Shown here piece after piece: positions 47,539 through 56,496 of a stretch of DNA of 64,000 nucleotides. Each line of letters opens with the position of its first letter. The stretch's first letter is position 1. The position numbers and the translations under genes were made by a program. The DNA lies in assembly GCF_031880315.1 (NCBI RefSeq), contig NZ_CP134771.1:2666001-2730000 (forward strand). Direction: 5' to 3'. The notes below the pieces were generated by a model. It was not told the origin of the DNA and searched no databases. It saw only the letters and a list, made by a program, of their open reading frames with translations. The stretch comes from Pseudomonas baltica. Its GTDB lineage: Bacteria > Pseudomonadota > Gammaproteobacteria > Pseudomonadales > Pseudomonadaceae.

Positions 47539-48972
47539 TCAGTTCCCCTTGCTCAAGCTGTCGTGGCCGCTGTGCTCGCCAGTATCGGCGGCGGACAGTG
47601 GACGTGCCGGTGTACGCTGCTGGCCAGGGCCACCGTGCGGCTGGTCATCGTGGTGAGCTTTAGGCCCTTTGCGCACCAGGCGCATCATGTAGCCCAGGCC
47701 CACGCCGAACAGCGAGAAGTACACGACGACGAAGGTCACCAGGGTGATGGTCATCTGCGTGACGCTGTGATTAGATACCGCATTGACGGTGCGCAGCAGG
47801 CCATACACGACCCACGGCTGACGACCGACCTCGGTGGTGAACCAGCCCGCCAGCAGCGCGATCAGGCCCGATGGGCCCATCCACAGCGTCAGGTACAGGA
47901 ACGGACGGCAGGTGTAGAGCGCGTCGCGCTTGCGCAGCCAGAGGCTCCACAGGCCGACGAAAATCATCAGCATGCCCAGGCCAGCCATGACCCGGAACGA
48001 CCAGAAGATGATCGTCGAGTTAGGGCGGTCTTCAGGCGGGAAGGACTTGAGCGCCGGAATCTGCTTGTCCAGGCTGTGGGTCAGGATCAGGCTGCCCAGG
48101 TACGGCACTTCGACTTTGAAGCGCGTGGTCTCGGCTTTCATGTCCGGCCAGCCGAACAGCACCAGCGGGGTCGGCTCGTTGCCGACGTTTTCCCAGTGGC
48201 CTTCGATGGCAGCGATTTTCGCGGGCTGATGTTCCAGGGTGTTCAGACCGTGGGCATCACCGACGAAGGCCTGGATCGGCGCGACGATCAGCGCCATCCA
48301 CATGGCCATGGAGAACATGCGCTTGATGGCCGGAGTACGGCGACCACGCAGCAAGTGCCAGGCCGCCGAAGCACCGACGAAGAACGCGGTAGCGACGAAC
48401 GCGGCGATCGACATGTGCGCCAGGCGGAACGGGAACGACGGGTTGAAGATGACCGCCAGCCAGTCGGCGGGCACCGCACGGCCATCGACGATTTCGTAGC
48501 CCTGCGGTGTCTGCATCCAGCTGTTGGAGGCCAGGATCCAGAACGTCGAGATCAGCGTACCGATCGCCACCATGACGGTCGCGAAAAAGTGCAGACCACG
48601 GCCGACGCGGTTCCAGCCGAACAGCATGACGCCGAGGAACCCTGCTTCGAGGAAGAATGCGGTGAGTACTTCATAGGTCAGCAGCGGACCGCTGATGGCA
48701 CCGGCGAAGTCGGAGAATCCGCTCCAGTTGGTACCGAACTCGTACGCCATGACCAGGCCCGAGACCACGCCCATGCCGAAGTTGACGGCGAAAATCTTCG
48801 ACCAGAAGTGATACAGATCGCGGTAGGTGTCGTCATGGGTCTTCAGCCAGAGACCTTCGAGCACTGCCAGAAAACTGGCCAGACCGATGGTGATGGCAGG
48901 GAAGAGAATGTGGAACGAAACCGTAAACGCAAACTGCATTCGGGCGAGATCTATTGCCTCTAAACCGAACAT
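47539..48972 (-). CDS. cioA: Cyanide-insensitive terminal oxidase subunit I (CioA/CydA type)
   Basis: Haem-carrying subunit of a quinol oxidase that reduces oxygen at the inner membrane, 477 residues. His21 (FTVSFHILFP) is the position of the haem b595 ligand. The quinol loop (after EHQPAKIAAIEGHWEN) is short, the form linked with cyanide insensitivity. I start at the ATG at 48972 (MFGLEAIDLARMQFA) with AGAGGA upstream. It probably runs under ANR control, given the ANR box at 49113. No cytochrome c site is present. Confidence 0.94.
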   Translation of the reverse strand: MFGLEAIDLARMQFAFTVSFHILFPAITIGLASFLAVLEGLWLKTHDDTYRDLYHFWSKIFAVNFGMGVVSGLVMAYEFGTNWSGFSDFAGAISGPLLTYEVLTAFFLEAGFLGVMLFGWNRVGRGLHFFATVMVAIGTLISTFWILASNSWMQTPQGYEIVDGRAVPADWLAVIFNPSFPFRLAHMSIAAFVATAFFVGASAAWHLLRGRRTPAIKRMFSMAMWMALIVAPIQAFVGDAHGLNTLEHQPAKIAAIEGHWENVGNEPTPLVLFGWPDMKAETTRFKVEVPYLGSLILTHSLDKQIPALKSFPPEDRPNSTIIFWSFRVMAGLGMLMIFVGLWSLWLRKRDALYTCRPFLYLTLWMGPSGLIALLAGWFTTEVGRQPWVVYGLLRTVNAVSNHSVTQMTITLVTFVVVYFSLFGVGLGYMMRLVRKGPKAHHDDQPHGGPGQQRTPARPLSAADTGEHSGHDSLSKGN

Positions 48973-49093
48973 ATAGCTTCCTCTATCAGGGTAATGCGGA
49001 CTGGCGGCTAACCAGGCCAACGGCCCCTGCGCATAGGGAGCACGGCAATTTCAGGGTCTGAATACGCAGGGATTGCGAGCAATGGCCACGACC

Positions 49094-49112
49094 CGCTTGC
49101 AGGCTGCAAGCG
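49094..49112. promoter_or_regulatory. 19-bp perfect palindrome beside the ANR box
   Basis: CGCTTGCAG, a central G and CTGCAAGCG form a perfect dyad that touches the ANR box on its gene-proximal side, 122 nt before the cioA start. It may bind a second regulator; its identity is unknown. Confidence 0.45.
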
Positions 49113-49126
49113 TTGACCTGGATCAA
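49113..49126. promoter_or_regulatory. ANR/FNR box of cioAB
   Basis: TTGACCTGGATCAA matches the ANR/FNR consensus TTGAT-N4-ATCAA with one mismatch. It lies 141 nt upstream of the cioA start codon. In P. aeruginosa ANR represses cioAB at low oxygen, so repression here is likely. Confidence 0.65.
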
Positions 49127-49248
49127 TGATCTGTAAAAGAGTAGACCCATTCCCTGCGACGGACCGCGTGGTCTATTGCCGCGTGGCCAATTGCCTCACC
49201 CGATGGGAACTGTGTTGCAGAATCAGTAACAGTAAATCCACTCAATCG

Positions 49249-49343
49249 CCCCGTGGGAGTGGGCTCTGCCCGCGAAGTTCTTGACTGCTGCTGCGCAGGC
49301 GGCGCCTGGAAAAGCTTCGCGGCCACAGCCTACTCCCACAGGG
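49249..49343. repeat. REP palindrome pair (GTGGGAGC-type)
   Basis: CCCGTGGGAGTGGGCTCTGC and the inverted TTCGCGGCCACAGCCTACTC plus CCACAGGG flank a 35-nt centre. Confidence 0.75.
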
Positions 49344-49468
49344 ATAGGCAAGGGGGCTGAACGGGCTCTTGTTTTCGGGCCGGTACTGGTATCATGCCCG
49401 GCTTTTTTGCGACCTGGCGCAGGCTGTGCTGTGCTCTACGGGTCGTTACATCCATTGCGGGGGCAGGC

Positions 49469-50764
49469 ATGCTGGAAAGGCTGTTTCAACTCAAGGCGCA
49501 CGACACCACTGTGCGCACCGAAATCCTGGCGGGCGTGACCACGTTCCTGGCCATGGCCTACATCCTCTTCGTCAACCCGAGCATCCTCGGCGAGACCGGC
49601 ATGGACAAGGGCGCGGTGTTCGTCGCCACCTGCCTGGCCGCCGCCATCGGCTCCACCGTGATGGGCCTGATCGCCAACTACCCGATCGCCCTGGCGCCGG
49701 GCATGGGCCTCAACGCCTTCTTTACCTACACCGTGGTCCTGCACATGGGCCATACCTGGCAGGTGGCGCTGGGGGCGGTGTTCATTTCGGCGGTGTGCTT
49801 CTTCTTGCTGTCGATCTTTCGCATCCGCGAGTGGATCGTCAACAGCATCCCGCTGCCGCTGCGCTCGGGGATTGCCGCCGGCATTGGTTTGTTTCTGGCA
49901 TTGATCGGCATGCATGAGGCCGGGATCGTGGTCGGCAACCCGGCGACCATGGTCGGGATCGGTGACCTCAGGGCACCTGGGCCGGTGCTGGCGATTCTGG
50001 GCTTCTTCCTGATCGTCGGCCTTGAAGCGCTGAAGGTGCGTGGCGCGGTGCTGATCGGCATTCTGGCGGTGACCATCGTCTCGATCGTCGGGGGCTTCAG
50101 CCCATTCGGCGGCATCATTTCCGCACCACCGTCACTGCTGCCGACCTTCCTGCAACTGGATATCAAGGGCGCGCTGAATATCGGTCTGGTGAGCGTGATC
50201 TTCGCCTTCCTGTTCGTCGACCTGTTCGACAATTCCGGCACCCTCATCGGCGTGGCCAAGCGCGCCGGCCTGATGGACAAGAACGGCCATATGCCGAAGA
50301 TGGGCCGCGCCCTGATCGCCGACAGCACCGCGGCCATGGCCGGCTCGCTGCTGGGCACATCGACCACCACCAGCTATATCGAGTCGGCAGCAGGCGTGAG
50401 CGCCGGTGGCCGTACCGGGCTGACCGCGGTGGTGGTAGCGATCCTGTTCCTGCTGGCACTGTTCTTCGCCCCGCTGGCGGGCAGCGTTCCGGCGTACGCC
50501 ACCGCGCCGGCGCTGTTGTTCGTGGCGGTGCTGATGTGCTCGGGCCTGGCCGAGATCAATTGGGATGACATTACCGAAGCCGCACCCGTCGTGGTCACCG
50601 CGCTGGCGATGCCGTTCACCTACTCGATCGCCAACGGCATCGCCTTCGGCTTCATCACCTGGACGGCGATCAAGCTGCTGTCGGGCCGTCGCCAGGACCT
50701 CAACCCGGCGCTGATCATTCTCTCCATTCTGTTCGTCATCAAGCTGGGCTGGTACAACGCATGA
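49469..50764 (+). CDS. NCS2 family purine permease
   Basis: Inner-membrane purine (adenine/guanine/hypoxanthine) symporter of the AzgA/GhxP branch, 431 residues with about twelve to fourteen hydrophobic segments. The signature [16 protein letters not shown] (about 75-90) and [20 protein letters not shown] (about 251-270) are present. The ATG at 49469 ([14 protein letters not shown]) is chosen; a longer frame from 49394 lacks a ribosome site and starts within the previous region. Its stop overlaps the trmA start by four nt (ATGA, 50761-50764). Confidence 0.9.
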   Translation: MLERLFQLKAHDTTVRTEILAGVTTFLAMAYILFVNPSILGETGMDKGAVFVATCLAAAIGSTVMGLIANYPIALAPGMGLNAFFTYTVVLHMGHTWQVALGAVFISAVCFFLLSIFRIREWIVNSIPLPLRSGIAAGIGLFLALIGMHEAGIVVGNPATMVGIGDLRAPGPVLAILGFFLIVGLEALKVRGAVLIGILAVTIVSIVGGFSPFGGIISAPPSLLPTFLQLDIKGALNIGLVSVIFAFLFVDLFDNSGTLIGVAKRAGLMDKNGHMPKMGRALIADSTAAMAGSLLGTSTTTSYIESAAGVSAGGRTGLTAVVVAILFLLALFFAPLAGSVPAYATAPALLFVAVLMCSGLAEINWDDITEAAPVVVTALAMPFTYSIANGIAFGFITWTAIKLLSGRRQDLNPALIILSILFVIKLGWYNA

Positions 50765-51846
50765 GTGCTGTCTTCGATCCCTCGAGCTACGACGCCCAAC
50801 TGCAGGCCAAGGTCGCGCGCCTGCGTGAACTGCTGGCGCCTTTCGATGCCCCCGAGCCGAGCGTGTACGACTCGCCGCGCGAGCACTATCGGCTGCGCGC
50901 CGAGTTTCGCCTGTGGCGCGAAGACGGCCAGCGCCTGTACGCGATGTTCGCGCCGGGCGACAAAAACACGCCGATCTTCTTCGAACAGTTCCCCATCGCC
51001 AGCCTGCGCATCAACGACTTGATGCCGCGTCTCAAGGCGGCCTGGCAGGGCAATCCAGCGCTGAGCAACAAACTGTTTCAGGTCGAGTTCCTCACTACAA
51101 TGGCCGGCGATGCCATGGTCACGCTGTGCTATCACCGCCCGCTCGACGAGCACTGGCACGCCGCCGCCGAGCAGCTCGCGCAGGAACTGGACGTCAGCAT
51201 CATTGGCCGCTCCAAAGGCAAACGTGTGGTGATCGGCCGCGATTACGCGGTCGAGGAGCTGCAGGTCGGTGGTCGCACCTTCCGTTACCGCCAGCCCGAA
51301 GGCGCGTTCACCCAGCCCAACGGCACGGTCAACCAGAAGATGCTGAGCTGGGCCTTCGATGCCCTGGGCGAGCGCCAGGATGACCTGCTGGAGCTGTACT
51401 GTGGCAACGGCAACTTCACCCTGCCGCTGGCGACCCGAGTGGGTAAAGTGCTGGCCACCGAGATCAGCAAGACGTCCGTCAACGCCGCGCTGCACAACCT
51501 GGCTGACAATGGCGTAGATAATGTCACCTTGGTACGCCTGTCCGCCGAAGAACTGACCCAAGCACTGAATGAAGTGCGGCCGTTCCGCCGTCTCGAAGGC
51601 GTGGACCTCAAGAGCTACGACTTCGCCAGCGTATTCGTCGATCCGCCGCGCGCCGGCATGGACCCGGACACCTGCGAGCTGACCCGGCGCTTCGACAACA
51701 TTCTGTACATCTCCTGCAACCCGGAGACCCTGGCGCAGAATATCGCGCAACTGCACGACACCCATCGGATCGAGCGCTGTGCGTTGTTTGACCAGTTTCC
51801 GTATACCCACCATATGGAATCGGGCGTGATGCTGGTTAGGCGTTGA
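50761..51846 (+). CDS. trmA: tRNA (uracil-5-)-methyltransferase
   Basis: SAM-dependent enzyme that makes m5U54 (T-loop) in tRNA, 361 residues. SAM-site [14 protein letters not shown] (about 215-228), the catalytic Cys in [11 protein letters not shown] and the general-base Glu in [12 protein letters not shown] near the C-terminus match TrmA. It overlaps the permease stop by four nt, so translation is coupled. No iron-sulfur cluster motif is present, in contrast to RlmC/RlmD. Confidence 0.96.
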   Translation: MSAVFDPSSYDAQLQAKVARLRELLAPFDAPEPSVYDSPREHYRLRAEFRLWREDGQRLYAMFAPGDKNTPIFFEQFPIASLRINDLMPRLKAAWQGNPALSNKLFQVEFLTTMAGDAMVTLCYHRPLDEHWHAAAEQLAQELDVSIIGRSKGKRVVIGRDYAVEELQVGGRTFRYRQPEGAFTQPNGTVNQKMLSWAFDALGERQDDLLELYCGNGNFTLPLATRVGKVLATEISKTSVNAALHNLADNGVDNVTLVRLSAEELTQALNEVRPFRRLEGVDLKSYDFASVFVDPPRAGMDPDTCELTRRFDNILYISCNPETLAQNIAQLHDTHRIERCALFDQFPYTHHMESGVMLVRR

Positions 51847-52026
51847 GCCACCCAGACTGGACGCGGTAAATCTGCTTACCCCGTGGCGAGGGTGCCTGCT
51901 CCCGATGGGCCTTCACTGATCACCCAGGTGTGTCAGAACCGGCCTCTTGGGGGAAGCCCGCTCACCATAGGGATTGCGCCTGCGGCTTTTGACGTCCCTG
52001 CGCACAGATGCGATACTCCCGCAACT

Positions 52027-52743
52027 GTGAACCAATCTCAATTACCCCTCCCCCGCGCCCATCTGCTCCTGATCGAGGACGATGCCGAACTGCGCACTCA
52101 CCTTGCCCATCACCTGCGCCAGCGCGGTTTCGCCGTGACCGCGGTGGAACGTGGCGATGGCGGATTGCACCTGGCGCAACAGCAACGTTTCGACCTGGTG
52201 CTGCTCGACATCATGCTGCCGGGCATGGACGGCCTTGCGGTGCTCGAACAACTGCGCCGCGAACAGGGCATCCCGGTGATGCTGATGTCGGCGTTGGGCG
52301 CGGAACAGGATCGCATCAGCGGCTTCACCCGCGGTGCCGATGATTATTTGCCCAAGCCCTTCAGCCTGGCCGAACTGGATGCCCGCCTCGAAGCCCTGTT
52401 GCGCCGCGTGGCGCTGGATCGACAGCCCGCCGTACGCGCGCCGGCCCACGATCTTGAAGACGACCTCAGTGCCCAGGACGTCAGTTACCACGGCCGCCAC
52501 GCCGGGCTGACCGGTTCCGAATTCCGCCTCTTGAGCCTGCTGCGCCAGCACCAGGGCGAGCCATTGAGCAAGGCGTTTCTCTATCGACAAGTGCTGCACC
52601 GGCCCTACACCCGCCTGGACCGCGGCCTCGACGTACACGTCTGCAACCTGCGGCGCAAACTCGCGGCACTCGAAGTGACCGATCTGCACATCCAGGCGGT
52701 GCGCAACCAAGGCTATATGCTCGTCACCAGCGACTCCTATTGA
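52027..52743 (+). CDS. pfeR: Response regulator PfeR-like (OmpR family)
   Basis: DNA-binding regulator of 238 residues. The receiver domain has the phosphate acceptor Asp61 (LLDIMLPGMDG), acidic DD at 18-19 and Lys in LPKPFS; the C-terminal winged helix (about 150-235) has GLTGSEFRLLSLLRQH and RLDRGLDVHVCNLRRKL. The start is a GTG at 52027 with a weak ribosome site. It overlaps the sensor kinase start by one nt (TGATG) and sits before a ferric-enterobactin type receptor, as pfeR-pfeS-pfeA do in P. aeruginosa, so it probably activates the receptor gene when the siderophore is present. Confidence 0.85.
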   Translation: MNQSQLPLPRAHLLLIEDDAELRTHLAHHLRQRGFAVTAVERGDGGLHLAQQQRFDLVLLDIMLPGMDGLAVLEQLRREQGIPVMLMSALGAEQDRISGFTRGADDYLPKPFSLAELDARLEALLRRVALDRQPAVRAPAHDLEDDLSAQDVSYHGRHAGLTGSEFRLLSLLRQHQGEPLSKAFLYRQVLHRPYTRLDRGLDVHVCNLRRKLAALEVTDLHIQAVRNQGYMLVTSDSY

Positions 52744-54080
52744 TGCGCCGCCGTCATTCGCTACTGTGGAAGCTTGCCCTGCTGCAAATCGGCTTTTGCC
52801 TGCTGCTGGTTTGGCTGATCTGGTTCTGGGGGCTCGAGGTGGAGCGCAGCACCTACTTCCTCGACAAGACCGATCAGCACCACCTGGCCAGATACGCTCA
52901 GCAGGCCGAGCGTGCCTGGGAGCAAGGCGGCAATGCCGGTGTCGAGCAATGGCGCCAGGCGCTGGCGCGGCAAGAGCACACCTGGGTGGCGGTGCTGGGT
53001 GACCACCTGCATAGTCTCGGCACTCAGCCGCTGACGCCGCTGGAGTACAGCCACCTGACCTTCATGCGCAAGCTCGACTGGCCCATGAGCCGACGGCTGC
53101 AGGACGAGCTGCCGTTCGTCAGCATCGATTTCCCCACGCACCCACAAACCGGCCGGCTGGTGATGCAACTGCCCGAACGCCTGCTGCCCAAGGGCCTCAC
53201 ACCCTGGACCCACCTGTTCACCCATGGCGTCGTCCCGGCGCTGTTGGCCTTGGGTCTGGGCCTGCTGCTGTACCGCCATCTGGTGGTGCCGCTGACCGAC
53301 CTGCGCGAACGTGCCAACGCCCTGCGCGCCGACGACCTCGACAGCGTGATGCACAGTGACGTCGCCCGCCGCCAGGACGAACTCGGCGAACTGGCTCAGG
53401 CCTTCGAGCACATGGCCGCACGCTTGCGCCAGAGCCTCAAGCAGCAACGCCAACTGCTGCGCACCCTGTCCCATGAAATCCGCACGCCCCTGGCGCGCTT
53501 GCGCATCGCCAGCGAAAGCCAGCTGCCGGTAGAGGATCTGCAAGAGCGCCTGGCGCGGGAAATCGACGACATGCAACGCCTGATCGAAGACTCCCTCGAC
53601 CTCGCCTGGCTCGACACCGAGCGTCCGCAACTGACCCGCGAGCCGGTGCTGATGCTGTCCGTGTGGGAGGCGCTGGTAGCGGATGCCTGCTTCGAGTCGG
53701 GCTGGGGCTCGTCACGGTTCGTGTGTGATCTGGGGGTGGACTGCGAGGTGCAGGTGCATCTCAACAGCCTGGCGCAGGCGCTGGAGAATCTGCTGCGTAA
53801 CGCGATTCGGCATTCGCCTGAAGCGGCCGTGATCCGTCTGAGCGGTTACCGCGATGGCGACTATTGGCAGCTGCGCCTGGAAGACCAGGGGCCCGGAGTG
53901 CCCGAGACCGAACTGGAACGCATCTTCGACCCCTTCCTGCGCCTGGACGGCACACCGGGCAAGGGCTTCGGCCTGGGGTTGAGCATCGCCAGAAGAGCGA
54001 TCGAATTGCAGGATGGGAAGTTATGGGCCAGTCGTGGCCAGGCTGGGCTGGTCATGAATCTGCGTTTGCCGGCGGCATGA
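52743..54080 (+). CDS. pfeS: Sensor histidine kinase PfeS-like
   Basis: Membrane sensor of 445 residues. Membrane segments lie at about 10-30 and 162-178, enclosing a periplasmic region of about 130 residues that probably senses ferric siderophore. A HAMP linker follows (about 180-235), then the H-box RTLSHEIRTPLAR with His244, the N-box LENLLRNAIRHSP, and the G-boxes LEDQGPGVP and GKGFGLGLSIAR. The start ATG at 52743 is one base inside the pfeR stop; a TTG one codon upstream is possible. It lies just before pfeA. Confidence 0.88.
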   Translation: MRRRHSLLWKLALLQIGFCLLLVWLIWFWGLEVERSTYFLDKTDQHHLARYAQQAERAWEQGGNAGVEQWRQALARQEHTWVAVLGDHLHSLGTQPLTPLEYSHLTFMRKLDWPMSRRLQDELPFVSIDFPTHPQTGRLVMQLPERLLPKGLTPWTHLFTHGVVPALLALGLGLLLYRHLVVPLTDLRERANALRADDLDSVMHSDVARRQDELGELAQAFEHMAARLRQSLKQQRQLLRTLSHEIRTPLARLRIASESQLPVEDLQERLAREIDDMQRLIEDSLDLAWLDTERPQLTREPVLMLSVWEALVADACFESGWGSSRFVCDLGVDCEVQVHLNSLAQALENLLRNAIRHSPEAAVIRLSGYRDGDYWQLRLEDQGPGVPETELERIFDPFLRLDGTPGKGFGLGLSIARRAIELQDGKLWASRGQAGLVMNLRLPAA

Positions 54081-54173
54081 ATGGAGCGCTGTCATAACGA
54101 CGCCTTCGCCAGCAAGCTGAGCTCCCGACCTGTGTATCACTCCACAAATGTTTAGAAAGTTAATGATCTTTAC

Positions 54174-54185
54174 TCTCATTTGAGA
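54174..54185. promoter_or_regulatory. Short dyad upstream of pfeA
   Basis: TCTCATTTGAGA is a perfect 5-2-5 inverted repeat 67 nt before the pfeA start; AATGAT (54162-54167) lies beside it. It may be a Fur- or PfeR-related site. No clear Fur consensus is seen, so the call is weak. Confidence 0.3.
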
Positions 54186-54252
54186 CTGACTATCATCTGT
54201 GATCGCCATGGCCACCCGCTATCAGTCGGCCATGTTTTCCCTGGAGATCACC

Positions 54253-56496
54253 ATGCAACTGCGCCTGCCGCCCCTGCCTTTTTTCGCCGTGCTCCTGAGC
54301 ACCTGCAACCTGCTGCCTGCCGTCGCTCACGCCGAGGCCCCCGCAGCAGCGCCAAAGCCCATCGTGCTGGACAGTCAGACCATCCTCGGTACCGCCGAGG
54401 AAGAGATCAAGCAGGCGCCGGGCGTATCGATCATCACCGCCGAAGACATCCAGAAGCGCCCGCCGGCCAATGACCTGTCAGAGATCATCCGCACCATGCC
54501 CGGCGTCAACCTCACCGGCAATTCCAGCAGTGGCCAGCGCGGCAACGGCCGGCAGATCGACATTCGTGGCATGGGCCCGGAGAACACCTTGATCCTGGTC
54601 GACGGCAAACCGGTCAGCAGCCGCAGCTCGGTGCGTTACGGCTGGCGTGGCGAGCGGGACTCCCGTGGCGACACCAACTGGGTGCCGGCCGAGATGGTCG
54701 AGCGCATCGAAGTCATCCGTGGCCCGGCTGCGGCGCGCTATGGCAACGGCGCCGCCGGCGGCGTGGTCAATATCGTCACCAAGCAGCCCACTCAGGAGAC
54801 CCACGGTTCGGCGACGGTCTACACCCGCTTCCCGACCCACAGCGACGAGGGCGGCACCCAGCGTATGAATTTCAGCCTCGACGGCCCGCTGACCGACAAC
54901 CTCACCTATCGCGTTTTCGGCAACGTCGCCAAGACCGACGCCGATGACTCGGACATCAACAGCGGCCACGAATCGGTGCGCACCGGCAATCAAGTCGGCA
55001 CCTTGCCGGCTGGGCGTGAAGGCGTGCGCAACAAGGACCTCAATGGCCTGCTGAGCTGGAAGCTGTCGCCCGAGCAAACGCTGGACTTCGAAATGGGCTA
55101 CAGCCGTCAGGGCAACATCTACACCGGTGACACCCAGAACACCAACAGCAATGCCTACGTGAAATCGTTGCTGGGCCACGAGACCAATCGGATGTATCGC
55201 CAGACGTTCTCGCTCACCGATCGCGGCGACTACGACTTCGGCACCACCCTGGCGTACTTGCAATACGAGAAAACCCGCAACACTCGGATCAACGAGGGCC
55301 TGGCCGGCGGGCTGGAGGGGATTTTCTCCAACAGCGACTTCTATACCACCACGCTCAACGACCTGACCGCCCATGGCGAGGTCAACCTGCCGCTGCACTT
55401 TGGCGTAGATCAGGTGCTGACCGTCGGCACCGAGTGGGTGCAGTCGAAACTCGACGACCCGAGCGCCAATACCCAGGCCACCAGCACCGCCGCCGGGGGC
55501 ACGGTCGCGGGGCTCGCGAGCACGGGCCGGGATACCCGATTCTCGTCGGAAATAGCCTCGGTGTTCGTCGAGGACAATATCCAGTTGCTGCCTGGCACCA
55601 AGCTCACCCCAGGCCTGCGCTTCGACCATCATGATATCGTCGGCGACAACTGGAGCCCGTCGCTCAACCTCTCGCAAGTCTTGACCGACACCGTCACCCT
55701 CAAGGCCGGCATCGCCCGGGCCTACAAGGCGCCGAACCTCTATCAGCTGGATCCGAACTACCTGCTCTACAGCAACGGCCAAGGCTGCTATGGCTCGACC
55801 GTCAGCTGCTATCTGCAGGGCAACAAGGATCTCAAGGCCGAGAACAGCATCAACAAGGAACTGGGCATCGAGTACAAGCATGACGGCGTGGTGGCCGGGC
55901 TCACGTACTTCCGCAATGACTACAAGAACAAGATCGAGTCCGGTCTGGTGCCGGTCGGCACGGCAACTGGGGGCACCGGCACCGCATCGAACATCTTCCA
56001 GTGGGAGAACGTGCCCAAGGCGCTGGTCGAGGGCGTGGAAGGCAACCTGACCCTGCCGCTCGCCAGCAGCCTGACCTGGACCAACAACTACACCTACATG
56101 CTGCGCTCGGTGAACAAGGAAACCGGCGACGTGCTGTCGGTGACGCCCAAGTACACCCTCAACTCGATGCTCGATTGGCAGGCCACCGACAAGCTGTCGC
56201 TGCAGACCACCGTGGCCTGGTACGGCAAGCAGAAGCCGAAAAAGTACGATTACCATGGCAACCGCGTGACCGGCACCGCCAACCAGGAAGTCGCGCCTTA
56301 CACCCTGGTGGGCGTCAGCGGCACCTACGCGCTGACCAAGCACCTGAGTGTGACGGCGGGCGTCGATAATCTCTTCGACAAGCGCCACTGGCGTGAAGGC
56401 AATGCCCAGGGCGTGACCAATATCGAAGGCGCTGGCGCGGCGACCTACAACGAATCGGGACGCACCTTGTTCACCAGCCTGACGGCGTCGTTCTGA
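54253..56496 (+). CDS. pfeA: TonB-dependent ferric-enterobactin receptor
   Basis: Outer-membrane receptor of 747 residues (P. aeruginosa PfeA 746). A signal peptide (MQLRLPPLPFFAVLLSTCNL...) is followed by the plug domain (about 45-190), with GVSIITAEDIQKRPPAND, IIRTMPGVNLTGNSSSGQRGNGRQIDIRGMGPENTLILVDGKPV and GAAGGVVNIVTK, and then the 22-strand barrel ending RTLFTSLTASF, with terminal Phe. A TonB box is likely near the mature N-terminus. The ATG at 54253 has GGAG six nt upstream. It is transcribed after pfeRS and overlaps the esterase start by one nt. Confidence 0.92.
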   Translation: MQLRLPPLPFFAVLLSTCNLLPAVAHAEAPAAAPKPIVLDSQTILGTAEEEIKQAPGVSIITAEDIQKRPPANDLSEIIRTMPGVNLTGNSSSGQRGNGRQIDIRGMGPENTLILVDGKPVSSRSSVRYGWRGERDSRGDTNWVPAEMVERIEVIRGPAAARYGNGAAGGVVNIVTKQPTQETHGSATVYTRFPTHSDEGGTQRMNFSLDGPLTDNLTYRVFGNVAKTDADDSDINSGHESVRTGNQVGTLPAGREGVRNKDLNGLLSWKLSPEQTLDFEMGYSRQGNIYTGDTQNTNSNAYVKSLLGHETNRMYRQTFSLTDRGDYDFGTTLAYLQYEKTRNTRINEGLAGGLEGIFSNSDFYTTTLNDLTAHGEVNLPLHFGVDQVLTVGTEWVQSKLDDPSANTQATSTAAGGTVAGLASTGRDTRFSSEIASVFVEDNIQLLPGTKLTPGLRFDHHDIVGDNWSPSLNLSQVLTDTVTLKAGIARAYKAPNLYQLDPNYLLYSNGQGCYGSTVSCYLQGNKDLKAENSINKELGIEYKHDGVVAGLTYFRNDYKNKIESGLVPVGTATGGTGTASNIFQWENVPKALVEGVEGNLTLPLASSLTWTNNYTYMLRSVNKETGDVLSVTPKYTLNSMLDWQATDKLSLQTTVAWYGKQKPKKYDYHGNRVTGTANQEVAPYTLVGVSGTYALTKHLSVTAGVDNLFDKRHWREGNAQGVTNIEGAGAATYNESGRTLFTSLTASF

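Larger units (their letters stand above)
48973..49468. other. Regulatory region of cioAB and REP pair
   Basis: The 496-nt gap between cioA (minus) and the purine permease (plus) holds a 19-bp palindrome (49094-49112), an ANR box (49113-49126) and a REP pair (49249-49343). I see no gene. Confidence 0.7.

Noticed and set aside
46531..48963. 810-codon frame on the plus strand
   Set aside because: It spans both cioB and cioA on the other strand, crossing a real gene boundary without meaning.
54162..54185. Canonical Fur box before pfeA
   Set aside because: The halves are wrongly spaced for the Fur consensus; I list only a short dyad with low confidence.
54478..56388. 636-codon frame on the minus strand
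   Set aside because: It lies opposite pfeA, which has clear plug and barrel signatures.
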